Source: Lysinibacillus odysseyi
Lineage (GTDB): Bacteria > Bacillota > Bacilli > Bacillales_A > Planococcaceae
Direction: 5' to 3'
NCBI GenBank assembly: GCA_014595895.1
Contig: JABUKB010000002.1
Coordinates: 1-64,000, forward strand
Length of the DNA stretch: 64,000 nucleotides
Part shown: positions 1 through 7,905 of the stretch, in pieces
Layout of the letters: the number at the start of each line of letters is the position of its first letter
Numbering within the stretch: the first letter of the stretch is position 1
Notes under the pieces: generated by a model
The model's input: the letters and a program-made list of their open reading frames with translations, nothing else
Databases searched by the model: none
Told to the model about the DNA's origin: nothing
Made by a program: the position numbers and the translations under genes

Positions 1-61
1 CTTGCATGTATTAGGCACGCCGCCAGCGTTCGTCCTGAGCCAGGATCAAACTCTCCATAAA
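1..61 (-). rRNA. 16S ribosomal RNA, 5' end (partial)
   Basis: Read on the minus strand, this is the start of a bacterial 16S rRNA. It contains the universal 27F primer site (complement of bases 35-54), followed by the conserved Bacilli-type helix sequence leading to 'CCTAATACATGCAAG'. The mature 5' end is placed near base 61 by analogy with other Bacillus 16S ends. The rest of the gene lies beyond base 1, so only about 60 bases are present. The rRNA operon is transcribed leftward, away from the protein genes. Confidence 0.97.
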
Positions 62-215
62 AGTAGTTTGAAAGCTCATTTGCTTTGCTAGCGCTTCAAC
101 CGAAGCTGAAGTCTTTAAAGTTGTTTGAGTTCATCACTCAAACTTGTATAATTAACGTTTACTTGTTCAGTTTTCAAAGTTCATGTTTGTTAGCAGTCGT
201 TTTAGCGACTTTTTA
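62..215 (-). promoter_or_regulatory. rRNA operon leader region
   Basis: This stretch lies between the rRNA promoter and the 16S gene on the minus strand. It includes a run resembling the typical Bacillus rRNA leader ('CTTTGAAAACTGAAC', near 169-183). It also has several hairpins, such as AGTCGCTAAAACGACT near 196-211 and GTTTGAGTGATGAACTCAAAC near 124-144. In this family such leaders hold antitermination and rRNA-processing signals; that role is inferred here. Confidence 0.6.
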
Positions 216-244
216 ATACTAACTCATCTTAAAAGTATTGTCAA
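216..244 (-). promoter_or_regulatory. Sigma-A promoter of the rRNA operon
   Basis: On the minus strand there is a perfect -35 box TTGACA (complement of 239-244), exactly 17 bases, then a -10 box TAGTAT (complement of 216-221). It lies about 150 bases upstream of the 16S rRNA 5' end. Tandem promoters are usual for rRNA operons. A TTGACT box further upstream (near 278-283) could belong to a second one, but no convincing -10 box goes with it. Confidence 0.75.
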
Positions 245-846
245 TGCTATTTTAAAATATTTTTCTTAACTTTACATAGTCAATCTTTTTCAAGGACAAT
301 TAATACTATATAACATTTATTCGTTCGTTGCAAGCTCTTTTTTATTTTTAATTATTATTGTCGAATAAATATTTACTGAAATTTCTGGCTCTTTCTCTTT
401 CTAATTTGAGAGGAAAGTAAAAGCTATTAGTTTACAATAATAAAACTCCACTTCTTTTCATTCATTTAAATATATTTTAATTCTATTCATAATTATAAGC
501 AGCCATCAGTTTCACAACTTTACGCTCTCCTGCTGTACCCATTCTAACCACCCTCCATAAAAACATTCAATATATAAGAAAGTTTTTTATCTTAAAAAGG
601 GAAAGTAACTCTCTACCCCTTATATTTCTTCCCGCAAAATTTTTTTCAGAGTTTAAATAATTAGGGAAAAGAAATAATACTTATAGGCTTCAATCAAAAA
701 AGATTATTTTATTATCAAATTGCTTAAAGCAACGAATAAGGGAATTGAGATAACTCCTTCTTTCATGCGGAAAGGTGTAGATTCGCTCTTCACTTTTTAT
801 TATGATACACGTAACCTCTGTTTCATATAATGCCATACATGAAAGG
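245..846. other. Intergenic region between rRNA operon and mgtC-like gene
   Basis: About 600 AT-rich bases separate the divergent rRNA operon and the mgtC-like gene. I see no gene of normal size. One 19-codon frame on the minus strand (542 down to 483) has a GGAGGG upstream of its ATG but cannot be assigned a function. A TATAAT at about 826-831 on the plus strand may be the -10 box of the downstream gene; if so, transcription starts only a few bases before the most plausible translation start. Confidence 0.4.
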
Positions 847-1575
847 GTGATTATTATCGATTTCTTATTAAACGATTCATTTTCACTAGAAGTATTATTT
901 AAAATGATTATCGCTGCTACATTAAGTTTAATTATTGGGATTGAAAGGGAATTAAAAAAGAAACCTGTTGGACTAAAGACTAGCTTGGTGATCGCGACCT
1001 TTAGTTGCTTGCTAACCATCATTTCTATCGAAACTGCCTACACGACTCCTGCCCGAGATGATATTAACATAACGATGGATCCGCTTCGCTTGGCTGCGCA
1101 GGTAGTAAGCGGCATCGGTTTTTTAGGAGCAGGCGTGATTTTACGTAAAGGAAATGATAGCATTACAGGTCTCACGACGGCTGCTATGATTTGGGGAGCC
1201 GCTGGGATTGGAATTGCGGTTGGCGCCGGCTTTTATATGCAGGCATTTATATGTGTCGTTATTGTAGTAATCGGAATCGAGTTAATAGCTCCCTTTTTAA
1301 CTCGGGTTGGACCGCGCCGACTACGGATGCGAGAAGTATTTTTAATTATTCATATTAACGACATCAATCAACTTCCCTTTTTATTGGATAAAATGAAATC
1401 CGATAAGATGACAGTTGAGCATGTTGCCATTCGGGACATTTCAGAAAACGAAAAACATTTACATGAGGTTGAGATCCGATTTATGACAACATACGAGAAA
1501 GATACGATTAAGATCTACCACTCGGTTCACGAATTAGAATGTATCGAAAAAGTTGAAATTGAATTTTTAGTATAG
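847..1575 (+). CDS. MgtC/SapB family membrane protein
   Basis: This is a predicted inner-membrane protein of the MgtC/SapB family. The family hallmark is visible near the N-terminus: a transmembrane helix ending in 'LIIGIEREL' followed by 'KPVGLKTSLVI', then 'GIGFLGAGVILR' and 'GLTTAAMIWGAAGIGIAVG'. About four N-terminal membrane segments precede a soluble C-terminal domain of roughly 90 residues. MgtC proteins are linked to growth at low Mg2+ and to membrane-potential control in other bacteria, but the substrate here is unknown. The start is uncertain: ATG 802 has no ribosome site, and the AAAGGGTGA at 842-850 best fits GTG 847 or a rare ATT/ATC just after it. The CDF transporter gene follows 14 bases later with its own GGAGG, so the two are probably cotranscribed. 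Confidence 0.88.
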   Translation: MIIIDFLLNDSFSLEVLFKMIIAATLSLIIGIERELKKKPVGLKTSLVIATFSCLLTIISIETAYTTPARDDINITMDPLRLAAQVVSGIGFLGAGVILRKGNDSITGLTTAAMIWGAAGIGIAVGAGFYMQAFICVVIVVIGIELIAPFLTRVGPRRLRMREVFLIIHINDINQLPFLLDKMKSDKMTVEHVAIRDISENEKHLHEVEIRFMTTYEKDTIKIYHSVHELECIEKVEIEFLV

Positions 1576-1589
1576 CGGAGGGATTATAA

Positions 1590-2558
1590 ATGAGTAATTT
1601 TTTTTCCTTATTAAAAGAAGGCAATAAACCTTCCTTATTAGCAGCTGGAGTCAATGCATTCCTCGGGCTATTAAAAGGTGTGGCATTTTTCTTTACCGGC
1701 AATGTGGCAATGTTCGCAGAAATGATGCACTCTTTCGGAGACGCAGCGAATCAATTTTTCGTCTTTATAGGTTCCGCGTTATCGAAAAAAGCGCCTACCC
1801 CCAAATTTCCTAACGGATACGGGCGTGTAGTCAATTTAGTTTGTTTAGGAGCTGTATTAATTGTAGCGATTCTATCCTACGAAACAATAAAAGAAGGTTG
1901 GCATCACTTTAGACACCCAGCGACCGAATCAACAGGCATAGCTATAGCACTTAGTGTGTTAGCTGTGGGTGGCATATTAGAATTGTTTGTATTGCATAAA
2001 GCAGCCAAAGAAGTTTTACATGAAGTGGGTATGGAATCAACCGGTATCATGTCCATTCCGAAGTCTGTAAAGTATCTAAATCGTGCGAAACCGGCGACAA
2101 AACTTGTATGGATGGAAGACCTCGTCGCAACAAGCGGGAACGTTTTAGCTTTTTTAGCCATTATTATTGCTCATTTTACCGGCTTCTTCCGTCTAGAGGG
2201 ACTTGTTTCCATGCTGATCGGTCTTATGATGTTCTACGTTGTAGGTCGTGTGTTTCTTGATAACGCTCGCGGTGCTATCGGTGAAACAGATGAAGAAATG
2301 ATGATCCATATCGGTAACCTAATAATGGAAGATTCTCATGTGAAAGATATCGCACGACTTGAGGTCATTAAAGAGGGAGAATTTTTGCACGTAGAGGTTG
2401 TGGCAGAAACAGACCCGAGCTTATCATTAGCTTATTTAGATGATGTTCGTGATCGCCTTACAGAAATGTTATTATCCCAAAAAGGAGTAACCAAAGTAAC
2501 ATTTGCATTCGATGAAGAAGATTCGATTACCCAGTGGAAGCATAAACCAACTCCATAA
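1590..2558 (+). CDS. Cation diffusion facilitator family transporter
   Basis: This is a 322-residue membrane transporter of the CDF family, which exports divalent metals such as Zn2+, Co2+, Fe2+ or Mn2+ in exchange for protons. The N-terminal membrane domain has 'NVAMFAEMMHSFGDAANQ', with a histidine and aspartate at the usual metal-binding positions of helix II. A later helix carries 'WMEDLVATSGNVLAF', corresponding to helix V. A soluble C-terminal ferredoxin-like domain follows (from about residue 230). It resembles the longer SLC30A9-like branch rather than CzcD, and the metal cannot be told from sequence. The ATG follows GGAGGG with good spacing. It sits directly downstream of the MgtC-like gene and ends at a strong terminator. 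Confidence 0.92.
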   Translation: MSNFFSLLKEGNKPSLLAAGVNAFLGLLKGVAFFFTGNVAMFAEMMHSFGDAANQFFVFIGSALSKKAPTPKFPNGYGRVVNLVCLGAVLIVAILSYETIKEGWHHFRHPATESTGIAIALSVLAVGGILELFVLHKAAKEVLHEVGMESTGIMSIPKSVKYLNRAKPATKLVWMEDLVATSGNVLAFLAIIIAHFTGFFRLEGLVSMLIGLMMFYVVGRVFLDNARGAIGETDEEMMIHIGNLIMEDSHVKDIARLEVIKEGEFLHVEVVAETDPSLSLAYLDDVRDRLTEMLLSQKGVTKVTFAFDEEDSITQWKHKPTP

Positions 2559-2563
2559 CAGAC

Positions 2564-2602
2564 AAAAACCTTGAAGGGCGTTTCTCCTTCAAGGTTTTTT
2601 TC
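2564..2602 (+). terminator. Rho-independent terminator (bidirectional)
   Basis: The arms AAACCTTGAAGG and CCTTCAAGGTTT enclose a short loop and are followed by a T run. It lies between the convergent CDF transporter and alcohol dehydrogenase genes and can serve both, since an A run precedes it. Confidence 0.9.
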
Positions 2603-2603
2603 A

Positions 2604-3758
2604 TTAAAGTGAAGCTGTCAAAATAGCACGAACATCGTCAGCATCTAATTTTGTGAAGTTACCAAATGGTCCATATAGCAACGTATGGGCGATGATTTCA
2701 TCAAATTTTGCATCATCAATATCATAATCCGCTAAGCGAGCCGGAGCTCCAATCGATGTCCAAAATGCACTTAGTTTCTCAATGCCTTCCAGTGCCACTT
2801 CTTCATCATTGCGCTCCCCGCGCTCTACCCCAAATACCTTTTCTGCTAAACGTGCAAAACGGGCTGGGTTGACATGTAAATTATGACGCATCCAATGCGG
2901 GAATAAAATTGCTAGACCGCCTGCATGCGGAATATCATAATAAGCGGAAATCGCATGCTCGATATTATGGGTTGCCCAATCACCGCGTGAGCCCATTGCC
3001 AAGAAACCATTTAACCCGATTGTTCCCGCTAACATTAATGTTTCGCGATGTTCGTAATTGTCAGGCTCTTTTAAAGCTTTTGGCGCTGCGTCAATAACAG
3101 TACGCAATACACCTTCACTCATTTCATCCGTCAGCGGCGTATTATTTGCATTATTAAAATACTGCTCAAAAATATGCGACATTGTATCCACAATACCATT
3201 TACTGTTTGATCTGCTGGTACAGTATATGTATACTGCGGATCTAAAATAGAAAACTTCGGGAAAACAGCTGGTGAACCCCAACCTAGCTTTTCATTTGTT
3301 TCCAGGTTGGTGATGACAGAACCGGAGTTCATTTCAGAAGCTGTTGCAGCCAATGTTAAAACCGTACCTAAAGGCAGCGCATCTAAGGCTGGTACTTTTC
3401 TTGTTACTAAATCCCATGCATCCGCATCTGACTTTGCACCGGCTACTATTAGCTTTGCACAGTCAATCACCGATCCCCCGCCTACAGCCAATACAAAATC
3501 GATGCCTTCCTTTTTGCAGATTTCAATACCTTTACGAGCCGTTGATACACGTGGATTAGGTTCTACACCTGACAGCTCATACACCTGCTTATCTGCCAGT
3601 GCTTGCAATACGCTATCATATACACCATTTTTCTTGATGCTGCCTCCCCCATACACGATCAAAATCTTTTCGTATAAAGCTACCTCTCTCGGTAACTTTT
3701 CAATACTGTTTTGACCAAAGTGAAGTTTTACCGGATTCCAAAATGTAAATTCATTCAT
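2604..3758 (-). CDS. Iron-containing alcohol dehydrogenase (YugJ/YugK-like)
   Basis: This 384-residue cytoplasmic oxidoreductase belongs to the group III, iron-dependent alcohol dehydrogenases, close to the butanol dehydrogenases YugJ/YugK. The N-terminal nucleotide-binding domain has 'FGQNS' and '[12 protein letters not shown]', then 'AVGGGSVID'. The metal site is formed by residues in '[11 protein letters not shown]', '[16 protein letters not shown]' and the following 'FPHWMRHN'. It probably reduces aldehydes with NAD(P)H; the substrate is not predictable. In B. subtilis a yugJ/yugK pair lies beside yugI, and here yugI is two genes upstream, which supports the assignment. The ATG follows an AGGAGG. 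Confidence 0.93.
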   Translation of the reverse strand: MNEFTFWNPVKLHFGQNSIEKLPREVALYEKILIVYGGGSIKKNGVYDSVLQALADKQVYELSGVEPNPRVSTARKGIEICKKEGIDFVLAVGGGSVIDCAKLIVAGAKSDADAWDLVTRKVPALDALPLGTVLTLAATASEMNSGSVITNLETNEKLGWGSPAVFPKFSILDPQYTYTVPADQTVNGIVDTMSHIFEQYFNNANNTPLTDEMSEGVLRTVIDAAPKALKEPDNYEHRETLMLAGTIGLNGFLAMGSRGDWATHNIEHAISAYYDIPHAGGLAILFPHWMRHNLHVNPARFARLAEKVFGVERGERNDEEVALEGIEKLSAFWTSIGAPARLADYDIDDAKFDEIIAHTLLYGPFGNFTKLDADDVRAILTASL

Positions 3759-3814
3759 TATTGCATCCTCCTTTTTTATGCCACTTCTTTTTAAAAAGCA
3801 AATAAAGATAGCGA

Positions 3815-3856
3815 AGGGCCGCCCTGTAAGTTGTATCGCCTCACAGGACAGCCCCC
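3815..3856 (-). terminator. Possible terminator after glutamate dehydrogenase
   Basis: On the minus strand, GGGCTGTCCTGTGA and TTACAGGGCGGCCC form an imperfect GC-rich stem just after the glutamate dehydrogenase stop. It is followed by TTCGCTATCTTTATTT. The U tract is weak, so it may be a processing site or partial terminator. Confidence 0.5.
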
Positions 3857-3865
3857 ACTATAATT

Positions 3866-5110
3866 TTAAACCCATCCTCGGAAACGAGACGCTTCTGCTG
3901 TACGGCGCGCACCCACCATGTAAGCTGCTAATCGCATGTTAATGTTACGATTTGTGGCAGTTGTATATACGTTTTCAAAAGCATCAACCATTTTGCGATA
4001 TAGCTTCTCGCGTACTTCTTCTTCCGGCCAGTAGTAGCCTTGGTTGTTTTGCACCCATTCAAAGTATGATACCGTTACACCGCCAGCTGACGCTAAAACA
4101 TCCGGTACTAGTAAAATACCGCGCTCCGTTAAAATTTTTGTTGCTTCCGCTGTCGTCGGACCATTCGCTGCCTCTACGACAATATTAGCTTTTATATTGT
4201 GTGCATTATCAGCCGTAATTTGATTTTCAATCGCGGCAGGCACTAGAATATCACAATCTAATTCCAATAGCTCTTTATTTGAAATTGTATTTTCAAATAA
4301 AGTCGTCACTGTTCCAAATGAATCCCGGCGATCTAGTAAATAATCGATATCTAAACCATTCGGATCGTGCAGAGCGCCATGTGCATCTGAAATCCCAATG
4401 ACTTTCGCGCCTAAATCACTCATAAACTTCGCTAGGAAGCTACCTGCGTTACCGAAACCTTGGATAACGACACGTGCCCCTTGAATATCAATATCACGTT
4501 TTTTAGCTGCTTCCTGGATTACAATCGTTACCCCTTCAGCTGTTGCGCGGTCACGACCTTGAGAGCCTCCCAATACGATTGGCTTACCTGTAATAAATCC
4601 TGGTGAGTTAAATTCATCCATACGGCTATACTCATCCATCATCCAAGCCATAATTTGGGCGTTTGTAAATACGTCCGGTGCTGGAATATCTTTTGTTGGA
4701 CCTACGAATTGTTTTACTGCACGTACATAACCGCGGCTCAAGCGCTCTAGCTCTCCCATTGACATTTGTCTTGGGTCGCAAACAACGCCTCCTTTACCGC
4801 CACCGTACGGCAAGTCTACAATTCCACATTTTAAAGTCATCCACATAGAAAGTGCTTTTACCTCTTCTTCACTTACCATAGGGTGGAAGCGAACTCCCCC
4901 TTTTGTTGGTCCAACAGCATCTGAATGCTGAGCACGATAACCGGTAAATACTTTCGTTGTGCCGTCATCCATTTTTACAGGAATCCGAACTGTCAGCATA
5001 CGTAATGGTTCCTTCAATAACTCGTACATTGCTTCGTCGTAACCAAGCTTGTACAGTGCTTCTTGAATAACGTCTTGCGTAGATGTGAATAGATTTAAAT
5101 TTTCAGCCAT
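3866..5110 (-). CDS. NAD-dependent glutamate dehydrogenase (RocG/GudB type)
   Basis: This 414-residue enzyme interconverts glutamate and 2-oxoglutarate plus ammonia. It has the dimerisation/substrate domain with 'KGGVRFHP' and the catalytic-lysine region 'PYGGGKGGVVCDP' (about residues 70-120). The C-terminal Rossmann domain has 'VVIQGFGNAGSF' (about residue 215). Its length matches the hexameric RocG/GudB enzymes of Bacillus. Sequence alone does not separate RocG from GudB; as there is no arginine-catabolic gene nearby, a GudB-like housekeeping role is possible. The start ATG follows AGAGGCG. The glutamate regulator gene gltC is also in this window, about 45 kb away. Confidence 0.95.
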   Translation of the reverse strand: MAENLNLFTSTQDVIQEALYKLGYDEAMYELLKEPLRMLTVRIPVKMDDGTTKVFTGYRAQHSDAVGPTKGGVRFHPMVSEEEVKALSMWMTLKCGIVDLPYGGGKGGVVCDPRQMSMGELERLSRGYVRAVKQFVGPTKDIPAPDVFTNAQIMAWMMDEYSRMDEFNSPGFITGKPIVLGGSQGRDRATAEGVTIVIQEAAKKRDIDIQGARVVIQGFGNAGSFLAKFMSDLGAKVIGISDAHGALHDPNGLDIDYLLDRRDSFGTVTTLFENTISNKELLELDCDILVPAAIENQITADNAHNIKANIVVEAANGPTTAEATKILTERGILLVPDVLASAGGVTVSYFEWVQNNQGYYWPEEEVREKLYRKMVDAFENVYTTATNRNINMRLAAYMVGARRTAEASRFRGWV

Positions 5111-5246
5111 TATTATTCGCCTCTTTAAATTTAGTTATTGGTAATATCGCAAACATTGTAACATACTTTGCTGCGTATATGGTCACATTTTGTTCACTTT
5201 TTATTATGAGCTTCTCCATATTATTTTCAAAACCTTTAATTGTACA

Positions 5247-5621
5247 TTATTCGCTAGACTGATCGATCCAGTCCTGCAATTTGTTTTTTAATATTTGAAA
5301 GCCATTCGCATCTACTTCATCCACCCGATCTTGCAGAGATTTGCGCGGTAACTGCTCCCTTTTTTTATATGGTGGCGCTTCCTGCAGGACACGGATGGAT
5401 AAACTAATTTTTTGAGCCGCCTCGTCAACTTCTAGGATTTTAACTGTAATCTCATCACCGACCTTTAAATATTCATGTATATCCTTCACAAAGCCATAAG
5501 TTATTTCTGAAATATGGACGAGCCCCTGTGTCTCTTCATCTAAAGCGATAAAAGCACCATATGGTTGAATCCCTGTAACTTTGCCTGTCAGCACTTCACC
5601 TACTTCATATTTTTTCACCAT
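5247..5621 (-). CDS. yugI: S1 RNA-binding domain protein YugI (general stress protein 13 family)
   Basis: This 124-residue cytoplasmic protein consists of one S1 RNA-binding domain (about residues 5-75: 'GEVLTGKVTGIQPYGAFIALD', 'LVHISEI', 'GDEITVKILEVD') and a charged C-terminal tail. It matches B. subtilis YugI/general stress protein 13, a ribosome-associated protein whose exact job is unclear. It has its own sigma-A-type promoter in the divergent region upstream. Location beside the yugJ/K-like gene follows B. subtilis order. Confidence 0.9.
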   Translation of the reverse strand: MVKKYEVGEVLTGKVTGIQPYGAFIALDEETQGLVHISEITYGFVKDIHEYLKVGDEITVKILEVDEAAQKISLSIRVLQEAPPYKKREQLPRKSLQDRVDEVDANGFQILKNKLQDWIDQSSE

Positions 5622-5669
5622 AAACTTAATCCTACTTTCTTCACTTTATCTACGAATTTGTCGTGTTAA

Positions 5670-5699
5670 ATTATAACATAATCAACATATCCTTCACAA
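5670..5699 (-). promoter_or_regulatory. Candidate sigma-A promoter of yugI
   Basis: On the minus strand TTGTGA (complement of 5694-5699) and a perfect TATAAT (complement of 5670-5675) are separated by 18 bases. They lie about 50 bases upstream of the yugI start codon. No obvious sigma-B signature was seen, despite the 'general stress' name of the B. subtilis homologue. Confidence 0.55.
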
Positions 5700-5852
5700 A
5701 GAATGTCTTATAAATGATATATACCCCTTATTTTACAATTAAATTAACTGAATATTCTAAACTAAATATCATCCTTAAAAATAAAATACTACTTTTTTCT
5801 TATCAAATCAGTTAAAATTATAACTGTTTTTATTTTCAAGGAGGTTATAGTT

Positions 5853-7175
5853 GTGTCGTCTCGTGATCAATTTGCTTCTAAAATCGGTTTCATTCTAGCT
5901 GCGGCTGGCAGTGCAATCGGTTTGGGGGCTATTTGGAAATTCCCTTATATGGCAGGTACAAATGGCGGGAGTGTCTTTATCCTGTTATTTATTTTATGTA
6001 CAGTCATTATCGGTCTTCCTATTTTAATTGCTGAATTTATGATTGGACGTCGAGGTCAATTAGATCCGATTCATTCATTTAAAAAACAAGCCCCAGGAAC
6101 ACCATGGTTCATGATTGGCTGGATTGGGTTGATTGCTTGTGGATTAATACTATCGTTCTACAGTGTAGTAGGCGGGTGGATATTAAGTTATTTAACGCGT
6201 GCCTTGACATTTAGTTTAACAGGGCAAAGCTTAGATTTTGCTACCTTGTTTACGGATATCATTTCTAACCCATGGGAAATTATTTTATCGCAAGCTGCCT
6301 TTATGCTCATTACCTTGCTGATTGTGCAGGCTGGCATTAAAAGAGGGATTGAAGTAGCAAGCAAATGGATGATGCCTCTATTATTCCTTTTCTTCATCCT
6401 ATTATTTATCCGTTCCATTACACTAGACGGGGCGATGGCTGGAATTGAATTTATGTTTGTACCCGACTGGTCCTATTTAAATGCAGAAACATTATTATTG
6501 GCGCTCGGTCAAGCTTTCTTTTCGTTAAGTGTGGGTGTTGCGGCCATGATTACGTATGCATCGTACCTTTCACCAAAAGAACAAATTGCAGGGTCTGCTA
6601 GCAATGTGGCAGTTATGAATATTGCCATTTCCATTTTAGCGGGTCTCGTTATTTTCCCTGCTGTCTTCGCATTAGGTTATTCACCTGAGCAGGGGCCAGG
6701 ACTTGCATTCATTATGATTCCTGCTGTATTTGAACAATTGCCAATGGGGGGCTTCTTTTTAATTATTTTCTTCATTTTACTGTTATTTGCAACTACTACT
6801 TCAGCGATTGCGCTATTGGAAGTGGTCGTAGCTATTGGTATCGGAAGGAAAACAGAAGGTCGCAAAAAAGCTTCTTGGTTATTTGCTGCCATTATTTTTA
6901 TCCTCGGTGTTCCGAGTGCGTTATCATTCGGTCTCTTAAGTGATGTGACTATACTCGACCGTTCTATTTTCGATTTTGTCGACTATATTACGAGCAGCTT
7001 TATGATGCCAATTGGTGCATTATTTACCTCATTATTTGTTGGGTACTATTACACGAAGGACATTTCTCGTTCCGAGCTCAATACGTCCCCTGTCATTTAC
7101 CATATATGGCTGAATATCGTTCGTTATTTGGCTCCACTGGCGATTATTATTATCTTGATTCGCAGCGCTTTTTAA
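5853..7175 (+). CDS. Sodium-dependent transporter, NSS (SNF) family
   Basis: This is a 440-residue membrane transporter of the neurotransmitter:sodium symporter family, which imports amino acids or amines with Na+. The signature first helix is present: 'GSAIGLGAIWKFPYMAGTNGG' spans the unwound Na+/substrate site. About eleven further hydrophobic segments follow, the number typical of bacterial members such as LeuT-like proteins. It starts with GTG behind a strong AAGGAGG at 5838-5844. The substrate is not predictable. The Mrp antiporter genes of this window could help sustain the sodium gradient it uses. Confidence 0.93.
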   Translation: MSSRDQFASKIGFILAAAGSAIGLGAIWKFPYMAGTNGGSVFILLFILCTVIIGLPILIAEFMIGRRGQLDPIHSFKKQAPGTPWFMIGWIGLIACGLILSFYSVVGGWILSYLTRALTFSLTGQSLDFATLFTDIISNPWEIILSQAAFMLITLLIVQAGIKRGIEVASKWMMPLLFLFFILLFIRSITLDGAMAGIEFMFVPDWSYLNAETLLLALGQAFFSLSVGVAAMITYASYLSPKEQIAGSASNVAVMNIAISILAGLVIFPAVFALGYSPEQGPGLAFIMIPAVFEQLPMGGFFLIIFFILLLFATTTSAIALLEVVVAIGIGRKTEGRKKASWLFAAIIFILGVPSALSFGLLSDVTILDRSIFDFVDYITSSFMMPIGALFTSLFVGYYYTKDISRSELNTSPVIYHIWLNIVRYLAPLAIIIILIRSAF

Positions 7176-7181
7176 ATTTTA

Positions 7182-7222
7182 GGGGGTGTTCAAAAAGCTT
7201 TTATTTTTTTGAACACCCTCTT
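7182..7222 (+). terminator. Rho-independent terminator
   Basis: GGGTGTTCAAAAA and TTTTTGAACACCC form a long perfect stem followed by a pyrimidine-rich tract, right after the NSS transporter. A nearly identical hairpin occurs at 51783-51824 after gltC. Confidence 0.9.
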
Positions 7223-7318
7223 TCTTATTTTCGTTTTTTAGACAAATAAAGGAACATTTCCCATCTTTTTTCGTATTATAATAAATATACATATAAAGGA
7301 AGGGTGTGTTTTATACGG

Positions 7319-7525
7319 ATGACATTAAAGTTACATGAGTTATTAAAAATGCTGCGTGAAGAACGTAATTGGTCTCTTGAGGATTTATCGATGAAAACAC
7401 AACTCGGAGTTGAAAGGTTAACTCAATATGAAAGCGGCCAACAAATCCCGTCTACTCAAACAATATTAAAGCTTTCCACTGTACTTGAAGTACCTGCTTC
7501 AAACTTATTGGATGCAATACGTTAA
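7319..7525 (+). CDS. Small XRE-family helix-turn-helix regulator
   Basis: This protein of about 68 residues is essentially one Cro/CI-type helix-turn-helix domain: 'LHELLKMLREERNWSLEDLSMKTQLGVERLTQYE', then 'QIPSTQTILKLSTVLEVPASNLLD'. It has no effector domain and probably acts as a DNA-binding dimer. The ATG at 7319 is preferred over GTG 7304 because the AAAGGAAGGG (7296-7303) abuts that GTG, although the spacing to the ATG is long. It is a single-gene unit with its own terminator; its target is unknown. Confidence 0.8.
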   Translation: MTLKLHELLKMLREERNWSLEDLSMKTQLGVERLTQYESGQQIPSTQTILKLSTVLEVPASNLLDAIR

Positions 7526-7557
7526 AAGAGCCTAGCACAATGCCAGGCTCTTTTTAT
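7526..7557 (+). terminator. Rho-independent terminator (bidirectional)
   Basis: AAGAGCCTAGC and TGCCAGGCTCTT pair around a short loop and are followed by TTTTT. It separates the XRE gene from the convergent yugE-like gene. Confidence 0.85.
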
Positions 7558-7563
7558 ATGGGA

Positions 7564-7827
7564 TTATATATCACAACTATTTTCATGTTTGATCTTAACC
7601 AATTGACACGCAATATCTGTGCATTGCTCCAATGGAATCCATTCTTCAAATGAATGTTCATAGACTTGCTGGATTACCTTCGCTAGTATTGTCGGATCAT
7701 TTATTCCCTGCAGGGCAGCGACAACATCTGCTGTTTCTGTATCATAGCTATCTGCTCCTAAATAAAACGGGTCCCATTGGGCAAGTGCCTTTACGGCTGC
7801 CCGGTTCAATTCAACATTTTCCATCAC
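7564..7827 (-). CDS. yugE: YugE-like protein (DUF1871)
   Basis: This small 87-residue cytoplasmic protein of unknown function looks like B. subtilis YugE (DUF1871). Visible features are 'WDPFYLGADSYDTETADVV' and a C-terminal 'IYEHSF'-type helix ('VYEHSFEEWIPLEQC'), a predicted mostly helical fold. It is divergent from patB, the same neighbour as in B. subtilis, which is the main support for the name. No catalytic motif is evident. Confidence 0.75.
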   Translation of the reverse strand: MMENVELNRAAVKALAQWDPFYLGADSYDTETADVVAALQGINDPTILAKVIQQVYEHSFEEWIPLEQCTDIACQLVKIKHENSCDI

Positions 7828-7905
7828 TGACGCCCCTGACTACTCATTTTAATATGTCGTATGATACCATATGTAATAGACTAACAAAAGAAAAGAGTGA
7901 TAAGT

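Noticed and set aside
483-542. 19-codon frame on the minus strand with GGAGGG upstream
   Set aside because: Too short and unlike any leader peptide I know; one ribosome-site-like word in 600 bases can occur by chance.
690-1022. 110-codon open frame antisense to the start of the mgtC-like gene
   Set aside because: It opposes a clear membrane-protein gene, has no ribosome site, and its translation is a typical shadow of hydrophobic codons.
3307-3714. 135-codon frame antisense to the alcohol dehydrogenase
   Set aside because: Low-complexity Ser/Pro/Thr shadow of a well-supported enzyme gene; no start signal.
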